Source: Paramagnetospirillum caucaseum (GTDB lineage: Bacteria; Pseudomonadota; Alphaproteobacteria; Rhodospirillales; Magnetospirillaceae). Taken from it: DNA of 64,000 bases. This document shows positions 10,797-19,836 of this stretch, piece by piece; the stretch's first letter is position 1, and every line of letters starts with the position of its first letter. The notes under the pieces were generated by a model, which ran no database searches, was not told the origin of the DNA, and saw only the letters and a program-made list of their open reading frames with translations. A program made the translations under genes and the position numbers. Where the stretch lies: positions 23,936 to 87,935 of the forward strand of contig NZ_AONQ01000009.1 of the NCBI RefSeq assembly GCF_000342045.1, in the 5' to 3' direction.

Positions 10797-12176
10797 TCAG
10801 CAGCCGAAGGCGAAGGCGGTTTCCGTGCCGTCGTCCCAGCCGTCCCACATGTAATCCGGGGCGATGCCGTCGGCGATCAGGCGGAAGGCGTACTGGGCCT
10901 GATCCAGATAGAAGCCGCAATAGGCCCCGATCTCCTCCATGCCGCCGTTGGCCTCGTGCGCCTCGGCGGGACAGGGCGAGCCGCAGAAATGCCGCACCGG
11001 ACAGGTGGAGCAAGCCTTGATGTCCTCGACCTTGCGCCCCGTCACCAGCTTGAAGGCCGGGCTTTCCAGCACGTCCTCGACCTTGTCGGTGAACAGGTTG
11101 CCGCCGGCGAAGGCCGGCAGGCCGATGAACTCCGAGCACGGGAACAGCGAGCCGTCGGGGGCCAGGGCGAAGAACGACCGGCCGCCGCCGCAGGGCGAGA
11201 TGTCGCACATCAGCCGCCGCGCGGTGGGGGCCAGGATGGAGATCAGGATATTGACGAAATTGGCCACCACCAGCTTGCGCCCGGTTTCCCGGTAGAGCTG
11301 GTGGGTGCGGTCGAGCGCCGCCAGATAGGCCTTGGACACCGCTTGGTCCTCGGCCCAGGCGTTCTGTCCGCCCGGCTGGGTGCAGCGGACCACGTTGAGC
11401 ATGCAGGCCGGAACCTCCTCGGCGTGGAGGAATTCCACCATCTCGGTCAGCTGCCCCAGATTCTCGCGGTTCATGGTGCAGATGACGTTGAAGCCGGCAT
11501 AGCCCCTGAGCCTGCGGATAGCGTCCACCGTGGACTGGAAGACGCCGTCGCCGGTCCAGCGCTTGCGGGAACGGTCGGCCACCTCGGCGACGGGAGCGTC
11601 CAGCGACAGGCCGATGCCGCAGCCGCGCGACGTCAGGAACGCCACCGCCGCGTCGTCCAGCAGGGTGGCGTTGGTCTGCACCCCGAAGCGGAAGCGGTCG
11701 GAATAGAGGTCGATGGCCTCGAACATGGCGTCGCGGTTGAGCAGCGGCTCGGCGCCGTGGAAGATGATCTGCGGCTTGCGGCCTTCGGGTACCGTACGGC
11801 GGAAATATTCGTCGAGCCGCGCCATGGCGTCGAGCAGCTTCTCGCGGCTCATATGCTCGCCGGTCTTGCGCATTTTCGGCGGAATGTAGCAGTACGAGCA
11901 GTCGAGGTTGCAGCGTTCCGTCGGATTGAAATAGACCGCCGAGGGCTTCAGGTGAAAGCGCAGCATGTCCATCTCGCGGGCGAAATCGTCCCGCTTGGCG
12001 CGCCAGTCGCGTTCCAGCGCGCCGTCGTCCAGGACCTTGTCCATCTCGTCCTTGCGCACCAGCGCCCAGAAGGCGTTGTCCGCGTCGATCAGGGCGGTGT
12101 AGTCGGCATGGCCGATCTCGAACCGCTGGAGGCCGTCGGGAAGACGGCCCCCAAGGATGGGGGCCGCCTGATTCAC
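10797..12176 (-). CDS. cbpB: Peptide-modifying radical SAM/SPASM enzyme, CbpB type
   Basis: This 459-residue enzyme has the radical SAM CxxxCxxC cluster motif at C89, C93 and C96 ('ERCNLDCSYC'). A C-terminal SPASM-type region with many cysteines follows ('LMCDISPCGGG', 'LFPCSEF', 'ACSTCPVRHFCGSPC', 'AYCGFY'), expected to hold auxiliary Fe-S clusters. Such enzymes install crosslinks or other changes in ribosomal peptides. It starts at a GTG overlapping the stop of a 43-codon gene whose product matches my memory of the CbpA precursor. Upstream is a cobalamin riboswitch, the arrangement that defines this family. The modification chemistry is unknown to me. Confidence 0.85.
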   Translation of the reverse strand: MNQAAPILGGRLPDGLQRFEIGHADYTALIDADNAFWALVRKDEMDKVLDDGALERDWRAKRDDFAREMDMLRFHLKPSAVYFNPTERCNLDCSYCYIPPKMRKTGEHMSREKLLDAMARLDEYFRRTVPEGRKPQIIFHGAEPLLNRDAMFEAIDLYSDRFRFGVQTNATLLDDAAVAFLTSRGCGIGLSLDAPVAEVADRSRKRWTGDGVFQSTVDAIRRLRGYAGFNVICTMNRENLGQLTEMVEFLHAEEVPACMLNVVRCTQPGGQNAWAEDQAVSKAYLAALDRTHQLYRETGRKLVVANFVNILISILAPTARRLMCDISPCGGGRSFFALAPDGSLFPCSEFIGLPAFAGGNLFTDKVEDVLESPAFKLVTGRKVEDIKACSTCPVRHFCGSPCPAEAHEANGGMEEIGAYCGFYLDQAQYAFRLIADGIAPDYMWDGWDDGTETAFAFGC

Positions 12177-12304
12177 CGCGTCACCTGCCCGGGCTTCACC
12201 TGCTTGTCCATCAGGACGTAATGGGACAGGCCGGTGCCCTCGGCATCGCAGGTCTTGCGGCTGGCGATGACGGCGGGGCGGGGTTTGGTTTCAGTCCTGG
12301 TCAT
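12173..12304 (-). CDS. cbpA: Modified-peptide precursor CbpA (43 residues)
   Basis: This short gene encodes a basic leader (MTRTETKPRPAVIAS) followed by the core 'RKTCDAEGTGLSHYVLMD' and 'KQVKPGQVTR'. It has one Cys and the GTGLSHYVLMD block that I recall as the hallmark of CbpA-type precursors. An AAGGA ribosome-binding site lies about 8 bases before the ATG. Its TGA overlaps the GTG of the radical SAM gene, so the pair is translationally coupled. A cobalamin riboswitch about 100 bases upstream controls it. The modified residue(s) and the role of the product are not known. Confidence 0.82.
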   Translation of the reverse strand: MTRTETKPRPAVIASRKTCDAEGTGLSHYVLMDKQVKPGQVTR

Positions 12305-12401
12305 GGCGATAATCCTTCACGTTAGCCAAAGGGGCTGTCGGCCAAGACGCGGATGCGCCTTCGCCGAAACCCTTTGCCATCGGATTCCGCCCCTCGTTCA
12401 A

Positions 12402-12567
12402 CCATGTCCAGCAGGTCTTCTGGCTCTCGGATCAGCCACGGAAACCACGCCTTCCCGGCTTTCGCCAGTGGCTGGGGCGCAAAGCGCCCCCGTGGTCCGT
12501 GTCCCCGATTACAGCGGCGGGACCGCCACGGAATTTCACCGTGTTCCGGGATGCAGGACGAACATGG
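12402..12567 (-). ncRNA. Cobalamin (B12) riboswitch
   Basis: On the minus strand the element shows the B12-box features in order: GGTGAAATTCCGTGGCGG, then CCCGCCGCTGTAATCGGG, AGCCACTGG, GGGAAGGCG, and GAGCCAGAAGACCTGC near the 3' end. An 8-bp closing stem (CCATGTTC with GGACATGG, one G-U pair) joins 12560-12567 to 12402-12409. It lies upstream of cbpA and cbpB, so cobalamin is predicted to repress their expression. It is divergent from argC. Confidence 0.93.
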
Positions 12568-12667
12568 CTCTACAATGCCGCAATGGAGACGTCAAGCTCC
12601 GGCGGTTGTCGGCAGGAATGGGGCCTGCTATCGTCCGCTCCCCCATGGTCAAGAGAGTAGGGTCATC

Positions 12668-13708
12668 ATGAAGGACGTTTCGGTCGCCATCCTGGGAGCC
12701 AGCGGCTATACCGGTGCCGAGCTCGTGCGCCTGCTGGCGCTGCATCCCTCCTTCAAGATCAAGGTGATGACCGGCGACCGCAAGGCCGGCCAGTCCATGG
12801 ACTCGGTGTTTCCCCATCTGGGCGGCCTTCAGCTTCCCGATCTGGTCGCCATCGACCATGTGGACTTCACCAGCGTCGACGCGGTGTTCTGCTGTCTGCC
12901 CCACGGCACCACCCAGGAGGTGATCGCCGCCCTGCCCGCTTCGGTCAAGGTGGTGGATCTGTCCGCTGATTTCCGGCTGTTCGACGTGGACACCTACGCC
13001 CAGTGGTACGGCCACGAGCACCGGGCGCCCGAGTTGCAGAAGCAGGCGGTCTACGGCCTGACCGAACTGGCCCGGGACGCGGTCGCCAAGGCGCGGCTGG
13101 TAGCCAATCCCGGCTGCTACCCCACCTCGGTGCAGCTGCCGCTGATCCCGCTGCTCCAGGCCGGGCTGATCGAGGCCGCCGACATCGTGATCGACGCCAA
13201 GTCGGGCGTGTCGGGCGCCGGGCGCGCCGCCAAGGAGGCCAACCTCTACACCGAGGTGACCGAAGGCATGCACGCCTATGGCGTGGCCAGCCACCGGCAT
13301 TCGCCGGAGATCGAACAGGGCCTGTCGCAAGCCGCCGGCGCCCCGGTGCTGGTCAGCTTCACCCCCCACCTGATCCCCATGAGCCGGGGCATGCAATCGA
13401 CCATCTACATGAAGGCCAGGAACGGGGCCAAGGCCGCCGACCTGCGGGCCCGGCTCGCCGCGGTCTACAAGAACGAGCCCTTCGTGCGCGTGCTGCCCGA
13501 GGGCGTGGTGCCCCACACAAGGCATGTGCGCGGCTCCAACCACTGCCTGATGAGCGTCTTCGACGACCGGGTGCCGGGACGGATCATCATCACCTCGGTG
13601 ATCGACAATCTGGTCAAGGGCGCGTCGGGCCAGGCGCTGCAGAACATGAACCTGATGTTCGGCCTGCCCGAGACCTTGGCGCTGGCCCAGCAACCCATGT
13701 TCCCGTGA
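12668..13708 (+). CDS. argC: N-acetyl-gamma-glutamyl-phosphate reductase
   Basis: This 346-residue enzyme performs the NADPH-dependent third step of arginine synthesis. The N-terminal Rossmann motif 'VAILGASGYTGAEL' and the active-site Cys in 'ANPGCYPTSVQLPL' are present, as are 'SGVSGAGR' and the His in 'HRHSPEIEQ'. The ATG at MKDVSVAIL is chosen because the Rossmann fold starts there; the frame is open further upstream, but that part overlaps the riboswitch antisense. It is followed 8 bp later by a carbonic anhydrase-like gene. Confidence 0.95.
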   Translation: MKDVSVAILGASGYTGAELVRLLALHPSFKIKVMTGDRKAGQSMDSVFPHLGGLQLPDLVAIDHVDFTSVDAVFCCLPHGTTQEVIAALPASVKVVDLSADFRLFDVDTYAQWYGHEHRAPELQKQAVYGLTELARDAVAKARLVANPGCYPTSVQLPLIPLLQAGLIEAADIVIDAKSGVSGAGRAAKEANLYTEVTEGMHAYGVASHRHSPEIEQGLSQAAGAPVLVSFTPHLIPMSRGMQSTIYMKARNGAKAADLRARLAAVYKNEPFVRVLPEGVVPHTRHVRGSNHCLMSVFDDRVPGRIIITSVIDNLVKGASGQALQNMNLMFGLPETLALAQQPMFP

Positions 13709-13716
13709 GGACAGCG

Positions 13717-14235
13717 ATGAGTGACAATATCCTTCCCTTCCAGGGCGTCAGCCCGACCATCGCGCCCGACGTGTTCGTCGCCCCCACCGCCACGGTGATC
13801 GGCGACACGGTGATCGGCGCCGGCACCTCGGTGTGGTTCAACTGCGTCATCCGGGGCGATGTGCACGAGATCCGCATCGGTGAACGCACCAACATCCAAG
13901 ACGGCACCATAATCCACGTCACCGGCGGCAAACTGGGCACCTATATCGGCTCGGACATCACCATCGGCCATGGGGCCATCCTGCACGCCTGCACCCTGGA
14001 AGACGCCTGCTTCGTCGGCATGGGCGCCGTGGTGCTGGACGGCGCGGTGGTGGAATCGGGGGCCATGGTGGCGGCGGGCGCGGTGGTGACGCCGGGCAAG
14101 CGCGTCAAGGCGGGCGAATTGTGGGGCGGCAACCCCGCCAAGCTGCTGCGCCGCCTCAGCGACGAGGAAATCGCCTTCTTCCCGGTCTCGGCGGAAAAAT
14201 ACGTCGAACTGGCCGCCAAGTACTTCAAGGCCTAG
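13717..14235 (+). CDS. Gamma-class carbonic anhydrase family protein
   Basis: The 172-residue protein is a left-handed beta-helix of hexapeptide repeats ('GDTVIGAGTSVWFNCVIRGD', 'VGMGAVVLDGAVVE', 'VAAGAVVTPG'). The metal-binding His residues are in 'IIHVTGG' and 'IGHGAILHA'. A C-terminal helix follows ('EEIAFFPVSAEKYVELAAKYF'). It may be an active zinc or iron carbonic anhydrase or a YrdA/PaaY-like relative. It is probably co-transcribed with argC. Confidence 0.88.
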   Translation: MSDNILPFQGVSPTIAPDVFVAPTATVIGDTVIGAGTSVWFNCVIRGDVHEIRIGERTNIQDGTIIHVTGGKLGTYIGSDITIGHGAILHACTLEDACFVGMGAVVLDGAVVESGAMVAAGAVVTPGKRVKAGELWGGNPAKLLRRLSDEEIAFFPVSAEKYVELAAKYFKA

Positions 14236-14245
14236 GGGCCTTCCC

Positions 14246-15781
14246 ATGGCGAAGAAGGGCAAGTCCTCCGGCAGTGGTCTGATGACCGCCCTGACTCGGC
14301 CGCTGGCCGCCCTCGGGCGGCTGGTGGGCGGCGGCAGGCCGGCGGGCGAGGAACCGGTCGCCCTGCCCAGGGAAACCTCCTCATCGTCGCTGGTGGACGA
14401 TTCCTTCACCATGGCGCTGGAAGGGCTGCTGGCCGAGGATGACGGCCAGTACCAGACCAAGCTGCACCTGATCTCCCTGGTGGAGTTCCACGAGGCGGTG
14501 GGCGACAAGTGGTCCCGCATCGCCGAGAAGGTGATGCTGATCGCCGAAGGGGTCATCAATCTCCACCTGGGGGCCGGCAACGTCTATGGCCGCAAGGGCT
14601 CGGACCTGTTCGTCCTGGTGTTCCGCGCCACACCGCCCGCCGAAGCGCGGCGCCGCGCCGTGCGCATCGCCCAGGAACTGGGGACAAGGCTGGTGGGCAG
14701 CCAGTTCACCGGCCACGACCGCCCCCTGGCCCTGGCGGCGGAGATATCCCTGGCCGACGCCCTGAACGATGACGGCGAACTGGACCTGGAGGCCCTGGCC
14801 GCCGCGATCACCGAAACCCGCGCGGTGATCGCCGGGCAAACGGAGCCCCTTCGCGGCCCCATCGCCCCGGGCGGCGATGCCGCCCCCCGGCGCGGCAAGG
14901 AACCGCAATGGGCGGCCATGGAAGCGGCGGCGCGCGACAGGGGCGATCCCAACTGGCAGAGCGCCGCCGTGGAGCGCGCGCCGGCCGGCGGCCCCGCCCC
15001 CGGCCTGGACGCCACCCCGCCCCTGCCGGGCGACGCGGCCCTGTCCCTGGTCTGGCGCCCCACCTGGATGGAGGAGGGCGAGGTGATCGGCGCCTACCGC
15101 GCCCAGGTGCTGCGCGTCGACCAGCCGGGCGAACCGGCCTATGAGGGCTCGCGCGCCTATCCCGCCGCCGACGGCGAATCCATCCCCAGGCTCGACCGTT
15201 TCGTGGCCGGCGCGGCGGTGCGCGGCATCAAGGCGGCCATGGCCGACGGCAGCACCGCCCGCATGGTGGTGCCGTTGCACTGGGGCTCGCTGGGCACCAG
15301 CGCCCGCCTGTCGGTGCTGGGCCCCTTCGCCGACATTCCCGAGGTGGTCCGCAACCAGGGACTGATCATCGACCTGTTCGGCCTGCCGGCCAATCTGGCT
15401 CCCATCGCCCTGTCCGAGGCGGTCACCGCCATCCGTCCCCTGTGCCGCGAGATCATGATCCGCGTGCCGCTCACCCATCCGGCGTTGGACCGCGCCGCCC
15501 TGGCCGGGGTGTCCATGGTCGGCGTCGACCTCGCCGAACTTCCCAATGCCGACAAGACCGACGACGACCACCTGCTGGCCGCCCTGCAGCAGGTGCGGCG
15601 CGAGGCCGCCGCCGCCGGCCTCGCCGTCTGCGTCTGGGGCGTCCGGCGGCGCAAGGTGGTGGTGGGCACCGTGCTGGGCGGCTTCGCCATGATGAACGGA
15701 CCCGGCCTGATGAAGGACCTGCCCCGCCCGGCCAAGGTCCTGCCCGCCCCCCGCTCGCGCTTCGCCGCCGGGCCGTCGTGA
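14246..15781 (+). CDS. Cytosolic protein with degenerate GGDEF/EAL-like halves
   Basis: The 511-residue protein has no signal peptide. Residues about 70-185 show a GGDEF-like fold pattern with 'GNVYGRKGSDLFVLVF' where the active site would be, so catalytic residues are missing. The C-terminal part (about 300-500) ends in 'AAAGLAVCVWGVRRRKVVVGTVLGGFAMMNGP', reminiscent of the final strands of an EAL domain without EAL residues. A Pro/Ala-rich linker joins them. A non-catalytic c-di-GMP-related or scaffold role is a guess from these weak resemblances. It overlaps the next gene by 4 bp. Confidence 0.6.
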   Translation: MAKKGKSSGSGLMTALTRPLAALGRLVGGGRPAGEEPVALPRETSSSSLVDDSFTMALEGLLAEDDGQYQTKLHLISLVEFHEAVGDKWSRIAEKVMLIAEGVINLHLGAGNVYGRKGSDLFVLVFRATPPAEARRRAVRIAQELGTRLVGSQFTGHDRPLALAAEISLADALNDDGELDLEALAAAITETRAVIAGQTEPLRGPIAPGGDAAPRRGKEPQWAAMEAAARDRGDPNWQSAAVERAPAGGPAPGLDATPPLPGDAALSLVWRPTWMEEGEVIGAYRAQVLRVDQPGEPAYEGSRAYPAADGESIPRLDRFVAGAAVRGIKAAMADGSTARMVVPLHWGSLGTSARLSVLGPFADIPEVVRNQGLIIDLFGLPANLAPIALSEAVTAIRPLCREIMIRVPLTHPALDRAALAGVSMVGVDLAELPNADKTDDDHLLAALQQVRREAAAAGLAVCVWGVRRRKVVVGTVLGGFAMMNGPGLMKDLPRPAKVLPAPRSRFAAGPS

Positions 15782-17187
15782 CCAGGACGGAAATCCGGGC
15801 GGCGCTCGCCACCCTGGCGATCATCGTCGTCATCAACGGTGCGGTGGCCTGGGCGGTGTTCCGCTGGCCCTGGGCCACCGACGCGGCCGGGGCCGCCCTG
15901 CTCCTCTACCTGGCGCTGGAATGGCCATCTATTTCCCGAGGCGGGCGCAAAATGGCCACCGCCGCCCTGGCGGCCGCTCTGGCGGCCTTGGTCCTGCTGC
16001 CCCAGGCCGTGCCGGTGCTGCGCCATGGCCTGGCCGAGGCCGCCTTCATCGTCGGCCTGTTCACCACGCTCGGCATGCTGCGCGACAGCGCCCAAAGCTC
16101 GCGCCTGATCCGCCGCTGCGGCGAGCAGATGGTGCGCCAGCGTCCGGGACGGCGCTATGCGGCGCTCAGCCTGGGCAGCCACCTGATCTCGCTGGTGCTC
16201 AATTTCGGCGTACTGGCCCTGCTCGGCGTGATGGTCGCCAAGGGCAACACGCTGAGTGCCGCCAACGGCGACGAGATCGTCAAGGGCATCCGCAAGCGCC
16301 GCATGATGACCGCCGTCATGCGCGGCTTCGCCATGATGACCGTGTGGTCGCCGCTGGCCGTGTCGTTCACGGTGATCGAGCAGGCGGTGCCGGGGCTGGT
16401 CTGGTGGCGGCTGCTGCCCTTGCAGGTGACCCTCTCCCTTATCCTGATGGGCTGGGGCTGGGCGCTGGACCGCATGGATTTCCCGCCCCATACCCGGCGC
16501 CTGCCCCATCATCCGCACCGGACCGATTTCCGGCCCATCCTCAGCCTGACCGCCCTGGTGGCGGCCATCGTGGCCGGCGCCGTCGCCATGGCCGAGGTGC
16601 TGGACGCCCGTCTGGTGGTGGGCGCCATGATCGTCGTGCCGCCCTCGGCGGCAATCTGGCTCTACCGGCAGCAATCGGGGCCGCCGCGGCCCCGCGCGGC
16701 GCTCACCGCCCGGCTGTTCCTCCGCCGCCTGGGCGTCAGCCTGCCCAATTTCCGTTCCGAGGTGGCCATGCTGGGCGGCGCCATGTTCCTGGGCGTCGTG
16801 GTCGCCGCCTTCGTCGCGCCCGAGGACATGGCGCGGGCCATCGCCCTGATCCCCCTGCCGCCCATCGCCCTGGCCGTGCTGATCGCCTGGGGAGTGATGG
16901 CGGCGGCCCATGCGGGCATCTCGCAACTGGTCACCGTCACCCTGGCGGGCAGCGCGCTCGGCAGCCTGGCCCAGGCCGGCATCAGCCCGCAGGTCATGGC
17001 CAGCGGCCTGCTGGGCGCCTGGGCGCTGTCCATCTGCACCACCCCGGTGGGAGCGGCGGTGATGTCGGTGGCCCGCGTCGCCGAAGTGCCGGTCAAGGTG
17101 GTGTCGCGTACCTGGAACCGCCGCTTCGTTCTGGTCGGCGCCCTGCTTCTCGCGGTATGGATGGTCATCCTGTCCCTGGTTCTGTGA
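15778..17187 (+). CDS. Polytopic membrane protein, unknown function
   Basis: The 469-residue protein begins at a GTG overlapping the previous TGA. About ten hydrophobic segments are visible in two blocks, separated by a cytoplasmic 'RQRPGRRYAALSLGSH' loop and a basic middle section. The repeated internal pattern and conserved small-residue helices ('ISQLVTVTLAGSALGSLAQAG') look like a transporter or permease. I do not recognise a named family. It is embedded between the GGDEF/EAL-like gene and an AsmA gene, with overlaps on both sides. Confidence 0.65.
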   Translation: MTRTEIRAALATLAIIVVINGAVAWAVFRWPWATDAAGAALLLYLALEWPSISRGGRKMATAALAAALAALVLLPQAVPVLRHGLAEAAFIVGLFTTLGMLRDSAQSSRLIRRCGEQMVRQRPGRRYAALSLGSHLISLVLNFGVLALLGVMVAKGNTLSAANGDEIVKGIRKRRMMTAVMRGFAMMTVWSPLAVSFTVIEQAVPGLVWWRLLPLQVTLSLILMGWGWALDRMDFPPHTRRLPHHPHRTDFRPILSLTALVAAIVAGAVAMAEVLDARLVVGAMIVVPPSAAIWLYRQQSGPPRPRAALTARLFLRRLGVSLPNFRSEVAMLGGAMFLGVVVAAFVAPEDMARAIALIPLPPIALAVLIAWGVMAAAHAGISQLVTVTLAGSALGSLAQAGISPQVMASGLLGAWALSICTTPVGAAVMSVARVAEVPVKVVSRTWNRRFVLVGALLLAVWMVILSLVL

Positions 17188-19808
17188 GGCCGCCCTTGTC
17201 CCGCCTGCCGGTCAGCCCGCCCGCCGCCATCGCCGCCGCCATCGCGGCCGGCGGGCTGGCGCTCGTCCTGGCCGCCCCCGTCCTGATGGACGGCGATGCC
17301 TGGCGGGGGCGCATCGAGGCCGAGGCCTCCGCCCTCGCGGGCCGCAAGGTCACCGTCGCCGGCCCCATCACGCTGCGCATCCTGCCCTCGCCCGCCGTGA
17401 CCCTGGCGGCGGTGGCGGTGGAGGATGCCGCCGCCCTCGACCGGGTACGCCTCGGCCTGTCGCTGGGCGCCCTGCTGGCCGGGCGGCCCGAACTGGACGA
17501 CATCCGCATCGAGGGGGGCCGCATGGGTCCCCTGGACGGGCTGACGCTGCGCGCCTCGGCAACGGGCGAGGCCTTCACCCTCGGCGGCGGCGGCCGGCTG
17601 TGGGGCAAGCCCGCCACCCTGGAGGCCAGCGGCCGCCGTCCAGGTGGCGCGCTGAAAGCCACCCTAACTCTGCCCACCTTGGAAAGCAGCGCCGGCTTCG
17701 AGGGCACCATCGGCAAGGGCGGCCTGAACGGCAAGCTCGAGCTGTCCCTGGCCTCCCTGTCCCGTACCGCCGGATCGGACCAGTTGCCCGACGCCCCCCT
17801 TTCCGCCCAGGCCGGATTGCGGCTGTCGCCCGACGAACTGGTCGTTTCGGACCTGGGGGTGATTCTGGGCGAGTCCACCATCACCGGCAGCGTGGTGGCC
17901 AGCCTGACCGGCGCCCCCGCCTTGATGGACATCGCGCTGCGGGCCGACAGCTTCGACCTGGATGCCCGGCGCACCCCCGCCCCGGCGGCGGTCCCGGTGC
18001 CCGCCAAGGTCCCCGCCTCCGTCGCCACATCACCGCAAGCGCCGCAGCCGCAGGCCGCGCCCGCCGCCTCCCAACCCTTCGAACTGCCGCACAATCTGGC
18101 GGCCAATCTGGATTTCGGCATCGGCCGCCTGATCTGGCGGGGCCAGACCGTCTCCAACATCCAGCTCAATGCCCTGCTGGAGGGTGGACGCCTGACCCTG
18201 TCCCAGGCCTCGGCGAGGCTTCCCGGCGGCGGGGCGGTCAAGCTGACCGGCGCCCTGGCCACCCCCGAGGGCCGCCCCCGTTTCGATGGCGAACTGAAGG
18301 CCGACAGCCGCAACCTCCCTGAACTGCGTAAGTTGTTGGGGCTCGGTTCCGCTGCCACCCCCGTCAAGGCGCGGCTGGAAAGCAAGGTGCGGCTGGCCGA
18401 CAACCGCCTGTCGCTCAACGCCCTGACGCTCGACCTGGACGAGCGGCGCATCACCGGCATGGTCGGCGCCGGTCTGATGTTGCCCATGCCGCTCAAGGCC
18501 GAATTGGGCCTGTCCGGCCTGGCCTTCGGCTTCGACGGCACCCTGGACGGCGGAAAGGTGGCGGGCGACGCCTCGCTGCGGGCCGCCGGCTACGCCCAGG
18601 CCATCCGCGCCGTCGCCCCCGGTTACCGCCCGCGCGGCAACGGCGAACTGGCCATCACCAGCCGCATCGAGGGCGGCGACGGCCTGCTGACCTTCAACGA
18701 CCTTCGGGCCAAGGCCGGCGACGCCGCCATCAGCGGCACGGCCAGCCTCTCCCTCGGGGAACAGCCCAGACTGACCGCCAGCCTGTCGGGAAACGCCATC
18801 GCCCTCGACCCGTTCCTGGCCGCCGAGGGCAAGGACAAGGCCGAGGAGCCCAAGCCCCGCCGCCGCGCAGGCCATGCCGCGCCGCCGCCGCCGCCCGTGG
18901 TGCCGGCGGCGGCCTCGTCCGATACCGGATGGTCGCGCACGCCCCTCGACCTGGGCTGGCTGCGAGACCTGGACGCCGACCTCAGCCTGGACGCCAAGGC
19001 GCTCAGCCTGTCCGGCTGGCGCCTCGACCAGCCCCGCCTCCATGTGGGGCTGACCAGGGGCGTCGCCGACCTCGACCGCCTGTCGGGCCGCCTGCTGGGC
19101 GGCGAACTGGCCGCCGCCGCCCGTCTGTCCGCCAATGCCGTGACCCTGTCGGCCAGCCTGAGCGGGGCCGATCTCGCCCAGGTCAAGCCCGCCTCGGGCG
19201 GATTGCGGCTGGAGAAGGGGCGGATGGCGGGCGAGATGCGCCTTGCCGCCGCCGGCACCTCGCCCGCCGCCCTGGTGTCATCGCTGGCCGGTAACGGCCG
19301 GTTGGAGGTGGCCGACGGCGAGGTCAGCGGCTTCGATCTCGCCGCCATGGATTCCCGCATGCGCAACATCGAAAATCTGGGCAGCCTGCTGGGGCTGGTC
19401 CAGGCCGGGCTGTCGGGAGGACGCTCGCGCTTTTCCAGCCTGTCGGGCACCTTCGCCGCCGACCGGGGGATCGTCGCCAGCCGCGACCTCGCCCTGGTGG
19501 CCGAGGGCGGCGGCGCCACCGGCATCGCCACCATCGATCTGCCCAAGGAAACCATTTCCTCGAAGTTCGCCTTCAGGCTGGCCGCCCCCGACGCCCCGGC
19601 GCTGGGGCTGCGGCTGGAGGGCCGGCTGGCCGCTCCGGTCAAGGCCGTCGACGTCAACGATCTGCAGCGCTGGCTGGTGGAAAAGGGCCTGGGCAAGGCC
19701 TTCAATCCCAAGGGCGCCGGAGAGAACTCCGACGCCCCCAGGAAATTCAAGGCCGGCGACGCGCTGCGCGGCCTGTTCTCGACCTTCGGCAGGAAGAAGG
19801 CGGAGTAG
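17184..19808 (+). CDS. AsmA family envelope protein
   Basis: This protein of about 874 residues starts at a GTG overlapping the previous stop; the frame is open far upstream, but only as a shadow of the membrane-protein gene. A single N-terminal membrane anchor ('AAIAAAIAAGGLALVLAAPVLM') is followed by the AsmA pattern 'IEAEASALAGRKVTVAGPITLRILPSPAVTL'. Long beta-rich repeats and a Pro/Ala linker come next, and the AsmA C-terminal domain ends the protein ('SRMRNIENLGSLLGLVQAGL'). AsmA-like proteins form periplasmic bridges for phospholipid transfer and outer-membrane assembly. Confidence 0.85.
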   Translation: MRPPLSRLPVSPPAAIAAAIAAGGLALVLAAPVLMDGDAWRGRIEAEASALAGRKVTVAGPITLRILPSPAVTLAAVAVEDAAALDRVRLGLSLGALLAGRPELDDIRIEGGRMGPLDGLTLRASATGEAFTLGGGGRLWGKPATLEASGRRPGGALKATLTLPTLESSAGFEGTIGKGGLNGKLELSLASLSRTAGSDQLPDAPLSAQAGLRLSPDELVVSDLGVILGESTITGSVVASLTGAPALMDIALRADSFDLDARRTPAPAAVPVPAKVPASVATSPQAPQPQAAPAASQPFELPHNLAANLDFGIGRLIWRGQTVSNIQLNALLEGGRLTLSQASARLPGGGAVKLTGALATPEGRPRFDGELKADSRNLPELRKLLGLGSAATPVKARLESKVRLADNRLSLNALTLDLDERRITGMVGAGLMLPMPLKAELGLSGLAFGFDGTLDGGKVAGDASLRAAGYAQAIRAVAPGYRPRGNGELAITSRIEGGDGLLTFNDLRAKAGDAAISGTASLSLGEQPRLTASLSGNAIALDPFLAAEGKDKAEEPKPRRRAGHAAPPPPPVVPAAASSDTGWSRTPLDLGWLRDLDADLSLDAKALSLSGWRLDQPRLHVGLTRGVADLDRLSGRLLGGELAAAARLSANAVTLSASLSGADLAQVKPASGGLRLEKGRMAGEMRLAAAGTSPAALVSSLAGNGRLEVADGEVSGFDLAAMDSRMRNIENLGSLLGLVQAGLSGGRSRFSSLSGTFAADRGIVASRDLALVAEGGGATGIATIDLPKETISSKFAFRLAAPDAPALGLRLEGRLAAPVKAVDVNDLQRWLVEKGLGKAFNPKGAGENSDAPRKFKAGDALRGLFSTFGRKKAE

Positions 19809-19813
19809 GATGC

Positions 19814-19830
19814 GGGCGGGACGCCCGCCC
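19814..19830. terminator. Small GC hairpin between convergent genes
   Basis: A 7-bp perfect stem, GGGCGGG / CCCGCCC with a 3-base loop, lies between the ends of the convergent AsmA and trpB2 genes. No T-tract follows on either strand, so termination is only suggested by position. Confidence 0.3.
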
Positions 19831-19836
19831 GGCGCC

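Noticed and set aside
12402..12567. Riboswitch as a control element for argC
   Set aside because: All B12 motifs read on the minus strand, toward cbpA, while argC is on the plus strand.
15157..16926. Long minus-strand open frame opposite the GGDEF/EAL-like and membrane-protein genes
   Set aside because: It is a shadow created by high GC; codon choice and domain content belong to the plus strand, and its translation is low-complexity Gly/His/Arg sequence.
15921..17183. Upstream in-frame extension of the AsmA gene
   Set aside because: It is out-of-frame translation of the membrane-protein gene; the AsmA anchor and domain begin after the overlapping GTG at 17184.
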